Of a DNA stretch of 10,000 nt, positions 1-8,518 are shown one piece after another. Under the pieces are notes generated by a model. That model was not told where the DNA came from, ran no database searches, and worked only from the letters and a program-made list of their open reading frames with translations. Source of the DNA: Penaeus vannamei (lineage: Eukaryota; Arthropoda; Malacostraca; Decapoda; Penaeidae); contig NC_091558.1 of NCBI RefSeq assembly GCF_042767895.1, forward strand, positions 24,728,065 to 24,738,064. Reading direction: 5' to 3'. The position numbers were made by a program, and so were the translations under genes. The first letter of the stretch is position 1. Each line of letters begins with the position of its first letter.

Positions 1-219
1 AATTTAAATAAAATAAAAACGCAATCTAAAATACTAAACTAAAAGTGGGATCCGTAAAACCAACAACTGCAACATTAATGTAAACATAACGAGGGGAAAG
101 AAAACGGGCTTAGGGGGAACCATACAAGTCACGCGCAGGTGACAAGTGCGCACAGGTGTCGCAGGAAGAGTGCCAACTGGAGTGCCACGCCCTCTCGGTA
201 ATTAATACACTCCACAATA

Positions 220-220
<1 letters not shown>
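1..220. other. AT-rich non-coding flank, no gene seen
   Basis: I see no coding region, RNA gene or recognisable repeat here. Open frames overlapping the right edge are extensions of the adjacent (AT)n tract and carry no family signature. Confidence 0.6.
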
Positions 221-864
<644 letters not shown>

Positions 865-1456
865 CGTGTTATTGACTTCTGTACCTCTATGATACAACCT
901 TATAAGCTCGAAAATATCACAGAATAGACTGTATTTTTATTTCTTATGATTCGATCAATAAGCCAAGTAAATACCTCTGATCATTGGTATTAACTAGTTA
1001 TCTGGTTCGGACACAGCTCATTCACGGTGGATACGATAAGATGCTAAACCTCATGCAACTTTTCATATGAAAAGCAATGTATGCATTAAAAAAGAAAGAA
1101 AATAAAAAGTTTCGACTGAATATGAAACATATATTTGAAAGTTCCACACCCTTGTGAAGCGTGTTATTGACTTCTGTACCTCTATGATACAACCTTATAA
1201 GCTCGAAAATATCACAGAATAGACTGTATTTTTATTTCTTATGATTCGATCAATAAGCCAAGTAAATACCTCTGATCATTGGTATTAACTAGTTATCTGG
1301 TTCGGACACAGCTCATTCACGGTGGATACGATAAGATGCTAAACCTCATGCAACTTTTCATATGAAAAGCAATGTATGCATTAAAAAAGAAAGAAAATAA
1401 AAAGTTTCGACTGAATATGAAACATATATTTGAAAGTTCCACACCCTTGTGAAGCG
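865..1456. repeat. Perfect 295-bp direct tandem duplication
   Basis: Unit 1 (865-1159) is repeated immediately as unit 2 (1160-1454). Reading base by base I found no difference between the copies. The dinucleotide CG occurs at the left edge, at the junction and at the right edge (865-866, 1160-1161, 1455-1456), so there is 2-bp microhomology at the breakpoints. The unit is AT-rich, has no convincing open frame and matches no element I know. Perfect identity beside decayed retroelements means a very recent duplication or an assembly artefact. Confidence 0.96.
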
Positions 1457-1694
1457 AAAGTGTGTATAAACTATAATTGAAGAGTAGTCGAGTACTTTTT
1501 CCATCTTATTTGAAGTTTCTACACTATTTTCCTTGTAGTAAAATACTATACCTGCAGATTAGGTACTTTAATTGTATTCTATGGAGCTTTCATTTGTGAA
1601 TTAAGATTTTTTTTTTTTTTAACTTTCCATGTCAGTGCAAACTTCGATGATAATTGTATTTAGTATCAAAATGTTTAAAGTTATAGGATGCTAC
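1457..1694. other. Unassigned AT-rich spacer with T14 run
   Basis: This stretch lies between the tandem duplication and the point where BEL/Pao integrase similarity is lost. It contains a run of 14 T at 1607-1620. A BEL/Pao 3' LTR would be expected on this side, since the element points left, but I could not recognise an LTR or its ends. The BEL element may be truncated here. Confidence 0.5.
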
Positions 1695-2616
1695 AAAAGG
1701 CCTTACATCCCCAACTTTAACATTCCGTTTTGAATTTCGATTTTATTAATGTTGGGAAATGGTCTCTTTGCCATTTCTTCCAAAATCCGTTTACCAGCTC
1801 TTCAATAAAGCAAACAAGTCTTTTGTTTGAGTCATCAGGGACTCTCACACTAGCCCTGCCAAAAATCAATTCTCTAGGACATAATAGGTACCAAGATCAA
1901 TATAATTGATGGGTTCAATTCCCATGGGTCTCTCACTGATCAATTTGGCAACCTCTTACAATACACTAAATTTACTAAATGTCATTAGAATCTCCAATTA
2001 CACGTACTAATCTTTTTAAAATGCCGCCTTATTAAAATGACAGTCCATCCTTTCAAGTGTGCCAAAATTAATTTTACTTTCTATGTTCCATTCCTTGATA
2101 ACTTCCTTTAATACTTTATTCGCCGCTACTAGCTGGGTTCCATTGTCTGAGACTTGTATGAAGAAATCCCCTGATACTTACAAATACTTTAAGGGATGCT
2201 AAGAAATCTTCCTCCTGTATCCTTCAACAAGATCTAAGTGCACAGCTCGGGAAGCAAGGCAAGTGAAGATTACCCCAAGGCTTTCCCTCGCGTTCTGTGC
2301 TTCACTGCATCTGTTGGCAAATGGACCATATAGATGCAACGCAGTATGATAGAATGGTGGGGTTGGCATCATTCTCTCAATCATCATCTGTCCTATTCTT
2401 TGATCTACTTTCCTTCCATTTTTCTGCAAATGACAATGAAATTTTTCAGACTCGATAATTTTGTGGGATTTTTGGAACTAAAATCTTTCTCGGAGTTTCC
2501 AATGTTGAATCTATGCCACCATGATCATAGTTGTGGATGTGATGTATATATAATCGGGTAAATTAATGTTCAGTTGGTATTATTACAAAGTTTTCAGATT
2601 CCAATTCATTTTTAAT
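1695..2616 (-). pseudogene. BEL/Pao integrase remnant (degenerate)
   Basis: Integrase inserts element cDNA into chromosomes. Minus-strand frames show a zinc-binding-like stretch around 2440-2600 (HIHNYDHGG, then a CH-type pair near 2440). The core includes TPPFYHTALHLYGPF followed by FTCLASRAVHLDLVEG (ORF 2199-2429). Further on, SDNGTQL carries the second catalytic Asp (codon 2145-2147). A late block FWKKWQRDHFPTLI near 1750-1800 is typical of BEL/Pao integrase C-termini. By recollection of the family, the first catalytic Asp falls where His is now encoded (2334-2336). The Glu region is disrupted by stops. Several frameshifts also occur, so it cannot be functional. Family assignment is firm, exact ends are not. 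Confidence 0.87.
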
Positions 2617-2920
2617 CATATCTGCCCGACCATTATGATACCATCCTTCATGACTGGGCCTAGTCTCTTAGATTTGATTTTCCAATCTGTCATGTATTTC
2701 TGACACTCTAAGATCCATAAATTTTCAGTTTCTGAAAAATTCTCTGAAGTAAGATTGATCTGAATTCCTCTAAAAGATATCATTCTCTCTGTACTCAATT
2801 CCTTACATGTTATTCTTACATTTTTGTAACTATTGTAATTTCGTATGTTAATTACATTTTGGTCCTCATTCTTTAACTATTCACAAGTGGCACGTATGTC
2901 CGGGTGCTCGGTCTCATTCA
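2616..2920 (-). pseudogene. BEL/Pao pol linker between RNase H and integrase
   Basis: One minus-strand frame stays nearly open from the insertion edge at 2920 to 2616, with one in-frame TAG (complement of 2877-2879). It ends with a block resembling the conserved BEL/Pao segment just upstream of the integrase zinc domain: ILECQK, then KRLGPVMKDGIIMVG. In BEL/Pao elements that segment reads roughly as an AE/EAQ-type helix, then a K-rich 'L.P..D..G..R.GG' motif. The reading frame at 2920 corresponds to the one that stops at about 8519 on the other side of the insertion. Confidence 0.75.
2909..2920. repeat. Left copy of putative 12-bp target-site duplication
   Basis: CTCGGTCTCATT here corresponds to CTAGGTTTCATT at 8507-8518, with 10 of 12 bases matching. 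It directly abuts the (CAT)n tail of the LINE, as expected after target-primed reverse transcription. In the BEL frame both copies encode the same first three residues (Asn-Glu-Thr). Confidence 0.6.
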
Positions 2921-2934
2921 TCATCATCTGGGGG

Positions 2935-3580
2935 TTAACACTGACGGGGGTGCGTGGCCGCATCTACCCTTTGCTTCCACCTTTTGGGGTCCTTCATGGC
3001 AAGCCGCCAGGCAGGGACTCGGCCCATCTCGAGCTTCTCACGACAGGTTTGATCGATCCACTCCACCCAGGGCTGTCTTGTACAGAGACAACCTGGTGGG
3101 CAGGATCATCCTGGGGGAAGCGAGCCAGGTGGCAGTATAGCCTGAGTTGGCGATCCCGGATTGTGCAAGTAACAGGTTCTGCTGTGCCAGTCTCACAGTG
3201 CCACCATTGGTTGGACACGTGGTCCCGCCAAATGTACCCCATGATCTGGCGCAAGGACCTATTATAGAAGGCATTAAGCCGAGATTCCAAGGCACAGGAT
3301 AATGTCCAGGTTTCACTACCGTATAGCAAAACTGGCATTATCAGGGCCTTGAAAACCCGTAGCTTGGTTATTCTGCACATGAACCAGCATCTCCATACTC
3401 TTTTCGAGAGGGTTCATGACCCTGCTGCCAGGCCAATCCATTTGTTGACTTCTTGGTCTGACAGCCCAGAATTATGACCTCCACTACCACCTCGCCACAA
3501 ACACATACTGACTGAACAGGTTCTAGCAAGTCTCCAAAGTCCTGGATCTTGGTCTTGGTCCAGGAGACCTCTAAATCCAA
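2935..3580 (-). pseudogene. LINE ORF2 C-terminal region (post-RT)
   Basis: The frame at 3580-3368 reads as the segment after the RT catalytic site (LEVSWTKTKIQDFGDL, then QEV-like and SIWRC-like blocks in decayed form). After a frame change, 3380-2994 gives the highly characteristic LINE C-terminus: TKLRVFKALIMPVLLYGSET, then SLRQIMGY, then RDRQLRLY. Another frame change leads to WRLAMKDPKRW and a TAA at 2935-2937. The protein would nick target DNA and copy the LINE RNA into it. The catalytic FADD block is missing, so this copy is dead. Confidence 0.9.
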
Positions 3581-3582
3581 GA

Positions 3583-4213
3583 TTAGGCAACATTAGCTTG
3601 GAGATCGTCCCATCTAACTTTAGTTAGGGAGGGTGGATCCTCACTGATGGGTGGGTCCGCATCCAAGTTAGCTTTTGGTGGGTCAACCTGGTACAGAAGC
3701 TCAAAATACTCAGCCCAACGCTCCCGCACCACAACAGCATCTGAGACGATCTGGACACTTACTAAGTGAACTGCTGTCACCTGAGAAGAGGGCTTGGAGT
3801 TCAGCTTTCTCAGGACTTGGTATGCAGGAGGAAGGTCATTTACTAAGAAATGGCCTTCTACCTCCTCTGCAAGACTCCTAATAAACTGTTCCTTGTCCCT
3901 TCTTGACAGTGACCGAGTTCTGTGCACCTGAGAATGGTGAAAGTCCCGGTCCCCTGTAGACAAGCTGCACGCCAAGCATCTGTGGCATCCAGAGTCTCCT
4001 GCGTTTCGTGCTTGAAGGTGTCCCACAGAAGTACAGGGTCCGTCAGATAGCCAAGCGCTGCAAAACGACCAGAGACTGCTTCAGCAATCCCCCGGGCACA
4101 CTTCCCCTCCCTCAGTCTGTCCAAGTGAAACACCCTGGGGTGATCATTGTACCGCTGGGGAGTTTTGAAGTGGACCCGAAGGGTAGCCACAACTAGTCTA
4201 TGGTCAGTACCAC
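3583..4213 (-). pseudogene. LINE ORF2 endonuclease end and EN-RT linker
   Basis: The minus-strand frame begins with the last motif of an APE-type endonuclease (TDHRLVVATLRV, just left of 4213, where D-H are the terminal catalytic pair). It continues through HPRVFHLDRLRE (ORF 4190-3858). After a frame change, ORF 4026-3583 gives a linker with RRDKEQFIRSLAEEVEGHF and RWAEYFELLY, typical of the run-in to LINE reverse transcriptase. The frame then stops at 3583, exactly where the RT fingers and palm should begin. The endonuclease N-terminal part is missing to the right, where gypsy sequence takes over. Confidence 0.88.
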
Positions 4214-4723
4214 GCCATTTGGATTATGTACAGTCCCATCTACATTTCAAAGGACGGTCAACCTTGTTTTGTCACCTTCTAGGTAAGCACACCATTGCAT
4301 ATTTGGATGACATAGTTGTGCATAGTGGCACTTTTGGGGAACACATCAAACACCTTAATGAGACTCTGCAACTGTTGGATAAGGCAGGGTTTAAATTAAA
4401 TCTGGAAAAATGTGATTTTGCCGTGAGTAATTTCAGATTCCTTGGCTACCGCGTCACTCCAAAGGGTTTCCTGCCAGACCTTGAGAAGGTGAAATCCATT
4501 GAAGAAATGCTGCCTCCTAAGAATCAGAAAGGTGTACGCAGATTCCTTGGTGCTGCTGGATTTTTTTAGGAAATTTGTACCGAAATATGCAAAGATAGCA
4601 GCACCCCTCACCAGGCTAACCAGAAAGGATGTGCGGTTTGTGTGGGGACCAGACCAAAGGGATGCTTTTACTAAACTGAAAGATCTTCTAATAACTGCTC
4701 CAGTTTTAGCCAAACCTGACTGA
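4209..4723 (+). pseudogene. Gypsy reverse transcriptase, C-terminal half
   Basis: The sequence opens at the TPFGL motif (4212-4226) and continues through PSTFQR. The catalytic YLDD box is at 4300-4311 and FLGYRV at 4438-4455. The connection-domain blocks GVRRFLGAAGFF and RKFVPKYAKIAAPLTRLT follow. Three single-base frame changes occur: near 4275-4282, at the seven-T run 4561-4567, and near 4720 just before a TGA (4721-4723). All act as +1 steps. The upstream RT fingers with the first catalytic Asp are missing because the LINE sequence begins at once on the left. It cannot make active RT. Confidence 0.93.
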
Positions 4724-4727
4724 GAAA

Positions 4728-5498
4728 AATTTTGAATTGCATACAGATGCATCACAGTTAAGTGCATGTCTTATGCAGACTGATGACCAAAATGAGCTTC
4801 ATCTTATAGCCTACTTCAGCCGCAAACTACGAGGTGCAGAAACCAGGTATAGTGCCACCGACCTTGAAGCACTCGCAGTTGTGGAAAGCGTGAGGCATTT
4901 TGATGCTTACCTGTACGGACGACGCTTCACGGTGCTTACTGATCATCGTCCCCTCACGTATTTATTCTCTAGAAGAACTAAAAGTCCACGGATGAGCCGC
5001 TGGAGTGCAGAACTGGCAGACCATAACTTCCTGATTAAATATAATCAGGGTCGAATCAATTATGTCCCTGATATGCTCTTACGTGATGTTGCACCCATAT
5101 CCCTTTCTTCTCCAGATCCTTATGCAATGAGGGTTGAGCAACTAAAGGACCCTTTGTTGCACGAAATAGTAATGTTCTTGGAAGAAAGTGCGGTGCCCCA
5201 GCAACGATCGCCATTGCTCCTGGACGAGTTTGAACTAAGAAATGGAGTCTTGTATAGATTAAGGCATCTCCCAGAACGAATTGTCGAGCAGCTCGTTGTG
5301 CCAAGGACTCTACATAAGGTTGCGATAAAAACTGCTCATGCATCCCCTATTGCAGCACATCATGGCATTTACCATACTTACAATAAAGTATGTGATTTGT
5401 TCTACTTCCCTAACATGCTGGGAGAGACTCGTAAGTACGTATCGTCCTGTAAAACTTGTCAAAAGAGGAAAGGCAAAGGTAGGCGTGCCCCTTTGTAG
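4728..5498 (+). pseudogene. Gypsy RNase H and integrase zinc-binding domain
   Basis: A continuous frame. RNase H, which degrades the RNA of the RNA:DNA hybrid, shows its expected acidic residues: Asp in TDAS (4746-4748), Glu in DLEAL (4866-4868) and Asp in TDHRPLTYLF (4941-4943). The segment after the first Asp looks about two residues short of the usual glycine-rich loop. A linker with VPDMLLR follows, then the integrase HHCC zinc finger: His codons at 5337-5363 and CKTC at 5448-5459. The frame ends in TAG at 5496-5498. The next segment resumes in the same frame, so this is a nonsense change (a one-base change from CAG is plausible) and not a true protein end. Confidence 0.94.
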
Positions 5499-6410
5499 CA
5501 TGCACCTGAAGCTGTGCATCCCATGGAGCGTGTCAGTGCTGATTTGGTGGACTTGCACAGCTCCTCGAGCGGGAACCGCTATGTCCTGGTGATTGTGAAT
5601 CAGTTGACCAGGTACCTACAGCTTGTACCTTTACCCAACAAGGAGGCAGAGACAGTAGTAAGAGCAATAATTGATAATTTCATTACTCTATTTGGTCCTC
5701 CACGATTGCTTCAGACTGACGGCGGTCTTGAATTTAGTAATGCCCTCTTTCGTAGTGTATGTGAGGACCTGACCGTTCAAACTCACGTTACAACCGCTTT
5801 CCATCCACAGGCAAACGGTCTTGTAGAAAGAACGAATCGGGTTGTAAAAGATGCTCTTGCAACATTGGTAGAAGACCAGCCCCTAGACTGGGATCGGTAC
5901 ATATCCCAGGTACGTTTTGCCATAAACTCTGCTATTCACAAGGCTATCGGAGATCAGCCCCTTTACTTGCTGACAGGCCAGCCAGGCCATTTCCCGTTTG
6001 GTTTGAGCAACCATGTTACAGCAGGAGAAGATGCTCATTGCGAGCTACGTGAGGCCTTAGATGTTGCGAGGAAAGCAGCGCAGGAAGCATCCCGTAAGGC
6101 TCGTCAGGAATGCGCAGCATATCACAACCATAACCTGAGGCCGCCCTGGTCCTTAGAAGCTGGGTCCCTGGTCCTCTACAAGATAAACACTACGCAAACA
6201 GGACCTGATCGTGCTTTAGGACCCCAGTGGCAAGGCCCTGCGAAGGTCGTGAAGAAGTTGGGCCCTGTTAATTACGTCGTTCAGGACCTGTCTCCCCCGT
6301 TTTCGGAGCGTAACTGCCACGCTAACCAGCTGCGCCCATTTAAGCTGGAGGAGGAGCTGACGTTCCCAGATGCGTCACCATACCATGACCCTGATTACGT
6401 CGACCCATGA
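5499..6410 (+). pseudogene. Gypsy integrase catalytic core and C-terminus
   Basis: In frame with the preceding segment and open from 5514 to the TGA at 6408-6410 (298 residues from an internal ATG). The D,D(35)E triad is visible: Asp in SADLVDL (5541-5543), Asp in TDGGLEF (5718-5720) and Glu in NGLVERTN (5826-5828), with exactly 35 residues between the last two. The C-terminus has a GPY/F-like block (LGPQWQGPAKVV, GPA at 6234-6242), then VNYVV and NQLRPF. There is no chromodomain. On sequence alone this stretch looks catalytically complete, but it lacks its zinc finger unless the TAG is read through. Confidence 0.95.
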
Positions 6411-7338
6411 TTACCTGACGACGCCGAGCCAGGTGCAACGATGTTGCTTTCAGCAATACGTCCATCCCAACATGCACCTCAGTCGTGGTAAGACTGGGTA
6501 TGGTAAGGTATCCTCACTTCACCATCAGAAATTCACATTTATTACATCCTTCCCTGCAGACCACAGCAATATGTATACTTCGTGTGGGCTCTCGAGCAAA
6601 ACTGACGTTGCTCGCACTGCGAACCATACCTTAAACTACCGGAGTGCCCAGGACCACCGCTTCTGTAGTTAGCTGGCCTGAGATCCCGCTTTTATTTTGT
6701 AACGTTATTTTTATTTTTTGTATTTGTAATATTTTTATTTGTTTGTAATGCTTTTATTGTTTTAGATGGAGCAGGCAGCGTTTCTCTTATTAAATTTTAT
6801 TTCCTTTAGTTGTAAGCTTTCGTTTTAAATATAGTTTTAAGTTTGGTTTTAGTTTAAGGTATTACTTTTGTCTCTTTAATTTTAAGTTTCATTTAGGTTA
6901 AGGGTTTTTCGAGTTTTAGTTTTTAAGGTTTAGGATTATTTAGTTTTAAGGGTTATTTTTAAGTTCCTTTCCTGGTTTTCGTTCTTAGCTTTTTTTTATT
7001 TCTTTTATTTTTTAGGAGGTCGTGATCCCTCTCTCTGTATATTCCTGGGGTTTACAATCATGTACTCGCCTGCCGTCTCTTGCTAAGGATGAATATACTA
7101 ATCCTCTCTCCTTTCAGATGTGACTGATTTTTTATGGTGCTTTGACTCGCTAGTCTGTCGACAGTTCGAGTTCCCCCCGAGCTGAGCGCCCAGCACAGCC
7201 AGCAGCCTCCCTTTGACGTCGTGGCTGCCAGTCTGAGGTCGGCACACGCCCGGCGACCCGTAGGCCTGGCTAGGGAGGCCTTGTGACCTGGCTCTCCACC
7301 TGGCGGAGCCTTTAGCTCAGCTGTGCTGGCCGCTCGGT
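6411..7338 (+). other. Gypsy 3' non-coding tract between pol and PPT
   Basis: I find no convincing env or other gene. A 100-codon open frame at 6370-6672 overlaps the end of pol, has no recognisable motif and is probably chance. From about 6688 to 7015 the plus strand is strikingly T-rich, with repeated GTTTTAG/TTTAAG-like words. After 7140 it switches to GC-rich sequence up to the polypurine tract. It has no other assignment than being internal to the gypsy element. Confidence 0.55.
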
Positions 7339-7352
7339 GGGCGAGGGAGGGG
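7339..7352 (+). promoter_or_regulatory. Candidate polypurine tract (plus-strand primer)
   Basis: A G-rich run (GGGCGAGGGAGGGG, one C) lies immediately before TTGTAATGG. In LTR retrotransposons such a purine run primes plus-strand DNA synthesis and sits directly beside the 3' LTR. Position and orientation fit the gypsy element. Confidence 0.65.
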
Positions 7353-7617
7353 TTGTAATGGACGTGAGGTACCCCCACTAAGCAGGAGTCCAGACTAGGC
7401 GAGTCCCCCTTTTTCTAGCCAGCACCAGCACCATCTGTGGGGATCGGCGGTAGCCAGCTGCAGTTTTGCGTCCCTGGAGCCTTTTATTTTTCGTATTTTT
7501 GTTTTATTTATTTTAGCTTTTTCTCACGGCCTCTAGTTTTATTTTAATTTCTTTTAATTATGTAAAGTAAACTTTTATTTTCATTCATTTTTATTATTTA
7601 CACATTTTATAAGAGCC

Positions 7618-7626
7618 TATATAAAG
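7618..7626 (+). promoter_or_regulatory. TATA box of gypsy LTR
   Basis: TATATAAAG lies about 265 bp into the candidate LTR and would direct Pol II initiation about 30 bp downstream (around 7645-7655). An arthropod-like TCAGT initiator occurs at 7673-7677 but is farther away than usual. Confidence 0.55.
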
Positions 7627-7962
7627 AGCCTGTTTTATGCTAGACTCTCTCTTGGGTTGTTGGCTTGGCAGTTCAGTGCTGCTCACGGAGCGCCCGGCCT
7701 CACTGGACGTCTCTTGTTTTGTTGTTTGTTTCTTCGGTTTTCTACAAGAGAGAAAGATAAGTATATTCATGTTTTGTAAGAGGCCAGTTAGGATGTGTTA
7801 TATGCATTGTAACTTTTGTAAATATACAGACTGAGGGGATCTCAGGTTTTCCTTTTTATGCTTTGGTTTCGTGTTATCCTTGGTTTGTTTATTTCTTTTA
7901 CTTTTTACTGTTTTATTTGGTTTTAAAAGGATGGACACATTTGATCTTGATGAAATTAAGTT

Positions 7963-7968
7963 AATAAA
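7963..7968 (+). terminator. Polyadenylation signal in LTR
   Basis: AATAAA downstream of the TATA box and before the proposed LTR end. It would mark the end of R around 7980-7995. Confidence 0.5.
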
Positions 7969-8060
7969 GAAATAGGAAATTACTTCACTGATCAGTAACA
8001 GAAGAGAATGGAAAAAGTAAATAATTATTAATTTAAAGATAATGTAATGTCTTTTACTCA

Positions 8061-8506
8061 CGGGGTTAAAGGGCTTCAGGGTTGTGACGAACGGGTCATG
8101 CTGCAGTACACGCCAGCTACCACCCTTTTGAAAGCAGCTCCCCTGTTCGTAAGTTGCGCTCTGCAAGACCCGCGTTGTAGTTTTGAAAGAGTCTCAGCTG
8201 GGAGGGGATAACACTACACTACCCCCGCCGACGCTGCCCCATACAAAAGAAGGCGGCAGGTTACGGGACCCATCATCCACCTGCAGGGCTCCCGAAGGCT
8301 TTCCTCCGCAAGCTTCATTCCAGACTGGCGACTACCAGAACGCAGGCGGGACGAGTGGGTCCTGTTCCCATCCTGCGTCCCGGCAGTCGCCCTCCCTGCG
8401 GGGCCAGCATTTCCGTTCATATTTAACACTGCCGATGAGGTTTATCTGGGGGGAGGAGGACTGACAAGGCCCACCTCCCCCGAGCCTCCCATCAACCGCA
8501 GGGGGC
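8061..8506 (-). mobile_element. Putative LINE 5' part (GC-rich, function unassigned)
   Basis: A GC-rich block between the candidate gypsy LTR and the right putative target-site duplication. It is assigned to the LINE by position only: the duplication that abuts the LINE tail on the left recurs immediately to the right of this block, so it should be the LINE 5' end. I could not recognise endonuclease or ORF1 motifs in it. The minus-strand open frames (8429-8214, 8517-8332) look like chance. It could instead be LINE 5' UTR, part of the gypsy LTR, or another small insert. Confidence 0.42.
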
Positions 8507-8518
8507 CTAGGTTTCATT
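8507..8518. repeat. Right copy of putative 12-bp target-site duplication
   Basis: CTAGGTTTCATT, 10 of 12 bases identical to the copy at 2909-2920. Sequence to its right is BEL/Pao coding DNA on the minus strand. Confidence 0.58.

Larger units (their letters stand above)
1695..2920 (-). mobile_element. BEL/Pao LTR retrotransposon, 3' (integrase) half
   Basis: This is the downstream half of a minus-strand BEL/Pao element whose upstream half lies at 8519-10000. In coding order it contains the linker between RNase H and integrase (2920 to about 2616), the integrase zinc-binding region (about 2600-2430), the catalytic core (about 2430-1980) and a C-terminal piece ending near 1695. The reading is broken by several stops and frame changes. 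The right edge falls inside coding sequence and abuts a LINE 3' tail, and reading resumes at the other half. No LTR or primer-binding site is visible. Confidence 0.88.
2921..4213 (-). mobile_element. LINE (non-LTR retrotransposon), 3' part
   Basis: The element reads from about 4213 leftward. In coding order it has the end of an endonuclease domain, the endonuclease-RT linker, an internally deleted RT, the RT C-terminal region, a stop (TAA, complement of 2935-2937), a very short 3' UTR and a small (ATG)n tail (CAT repeats on the plus strand, 2917-2928). It is embedded in BEL/Pao on the left and fused to a plus-strand gypsy RT on the right. Clade is uncertain. It resembles an RTE-like or related apurinic-endonuclease LINE group. 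Confidence 0.88.
4209..8060 (+). mobile_element. Ty3/gypsy LTR retrotransposon, 5'-truncated
   Basis: In order: second half of RT (4209-4720), RNase H (about 4728-5090), integrase zinc finger (about 5290-5470), integrase core (5541-5828) and C-terminus to a TGA at 6408-6410. Then come about 930 bp of non-coding DNA, a polypurine tract (7339-7352) and a candidate 3' LTR (7354-8060). The 5' LTR, gag, protease and RT fingers are absent. Domain order RT-RH-IN fits Ty3/gypsy, not Ty1/copia. Clade is undetermined. The pol is the best preserved coding sequence in the window, suggesting the youngest insertion. Confidence 0.93.
7354..8060 (+). repeat. Candidate gypsy 3' LTR (about 707 bp)
   Basis: It starts with TGTAATGG one base after the polypurine tract and is proposed to end ...TTTTACTCA at 8060, giving the usual TG...CA ends. 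Base composition changes sharply there, from AT-rich to GC-rich (CGGGG follows). The U3/R/U5 order is plausible: TATA box at 7618-7626, AATAAA at 7963-7968, then a U5 of roughly 75 bp. With no 5' LTR to compare, the right end is inferred. An earlier end near 7825 is possible. Confidence 0.6.

Noticed and set aside
2334..2561. Plus-strand frame, and similar frames at 8875-9057 and 9127-9369
   Set aside because: Each is antisense to a recognisable BEL/Pao domain and shows no motif of its own.
2867..2881. Similarity of 2867-2881 to 8515-8531 as an alternative target-site duplication
   Set aside because: It needs gaps and more mismatches, and it does not abut the LINE tail, whereas 2909-2920/8507-8518 does.
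2845..3267. Plus-strand open frames (also 2904-3140, 3675-3881, 4008-4196)
   Set aside because: They lie antisense to LINE ORF2, whose minus-strand translation has clear family motifs; these frames have none.
6890..6950. TTAGG-like words resembling the arthropod telomere repeat
   Set aside because: They are isolated and irregular within a T-rich tract, with no tandem TTAGG array.
7058..7378. 106-residue minus-strand frame in the gypsy 3' region
   Set aside because: It crosses the polypurine tract and LTR start, is compositionally driven by GC-rich sequence, and matches no family I know.
7798..8166. 122-residue minus-strand frame
   Set aside because: It spans the boundary between the candidate LTR and the GC-rich block, so it is a chance frame.
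8214..8517. Minus-strand frames in the GC-rich block as a possible host exon, with a GTGAGT splice-donor-like site near 8060
   Set aside because: The apparent donor is simply the complement of the proposed LTR end, the frames carry no motif, and the block sits inside an insertion in BEL.
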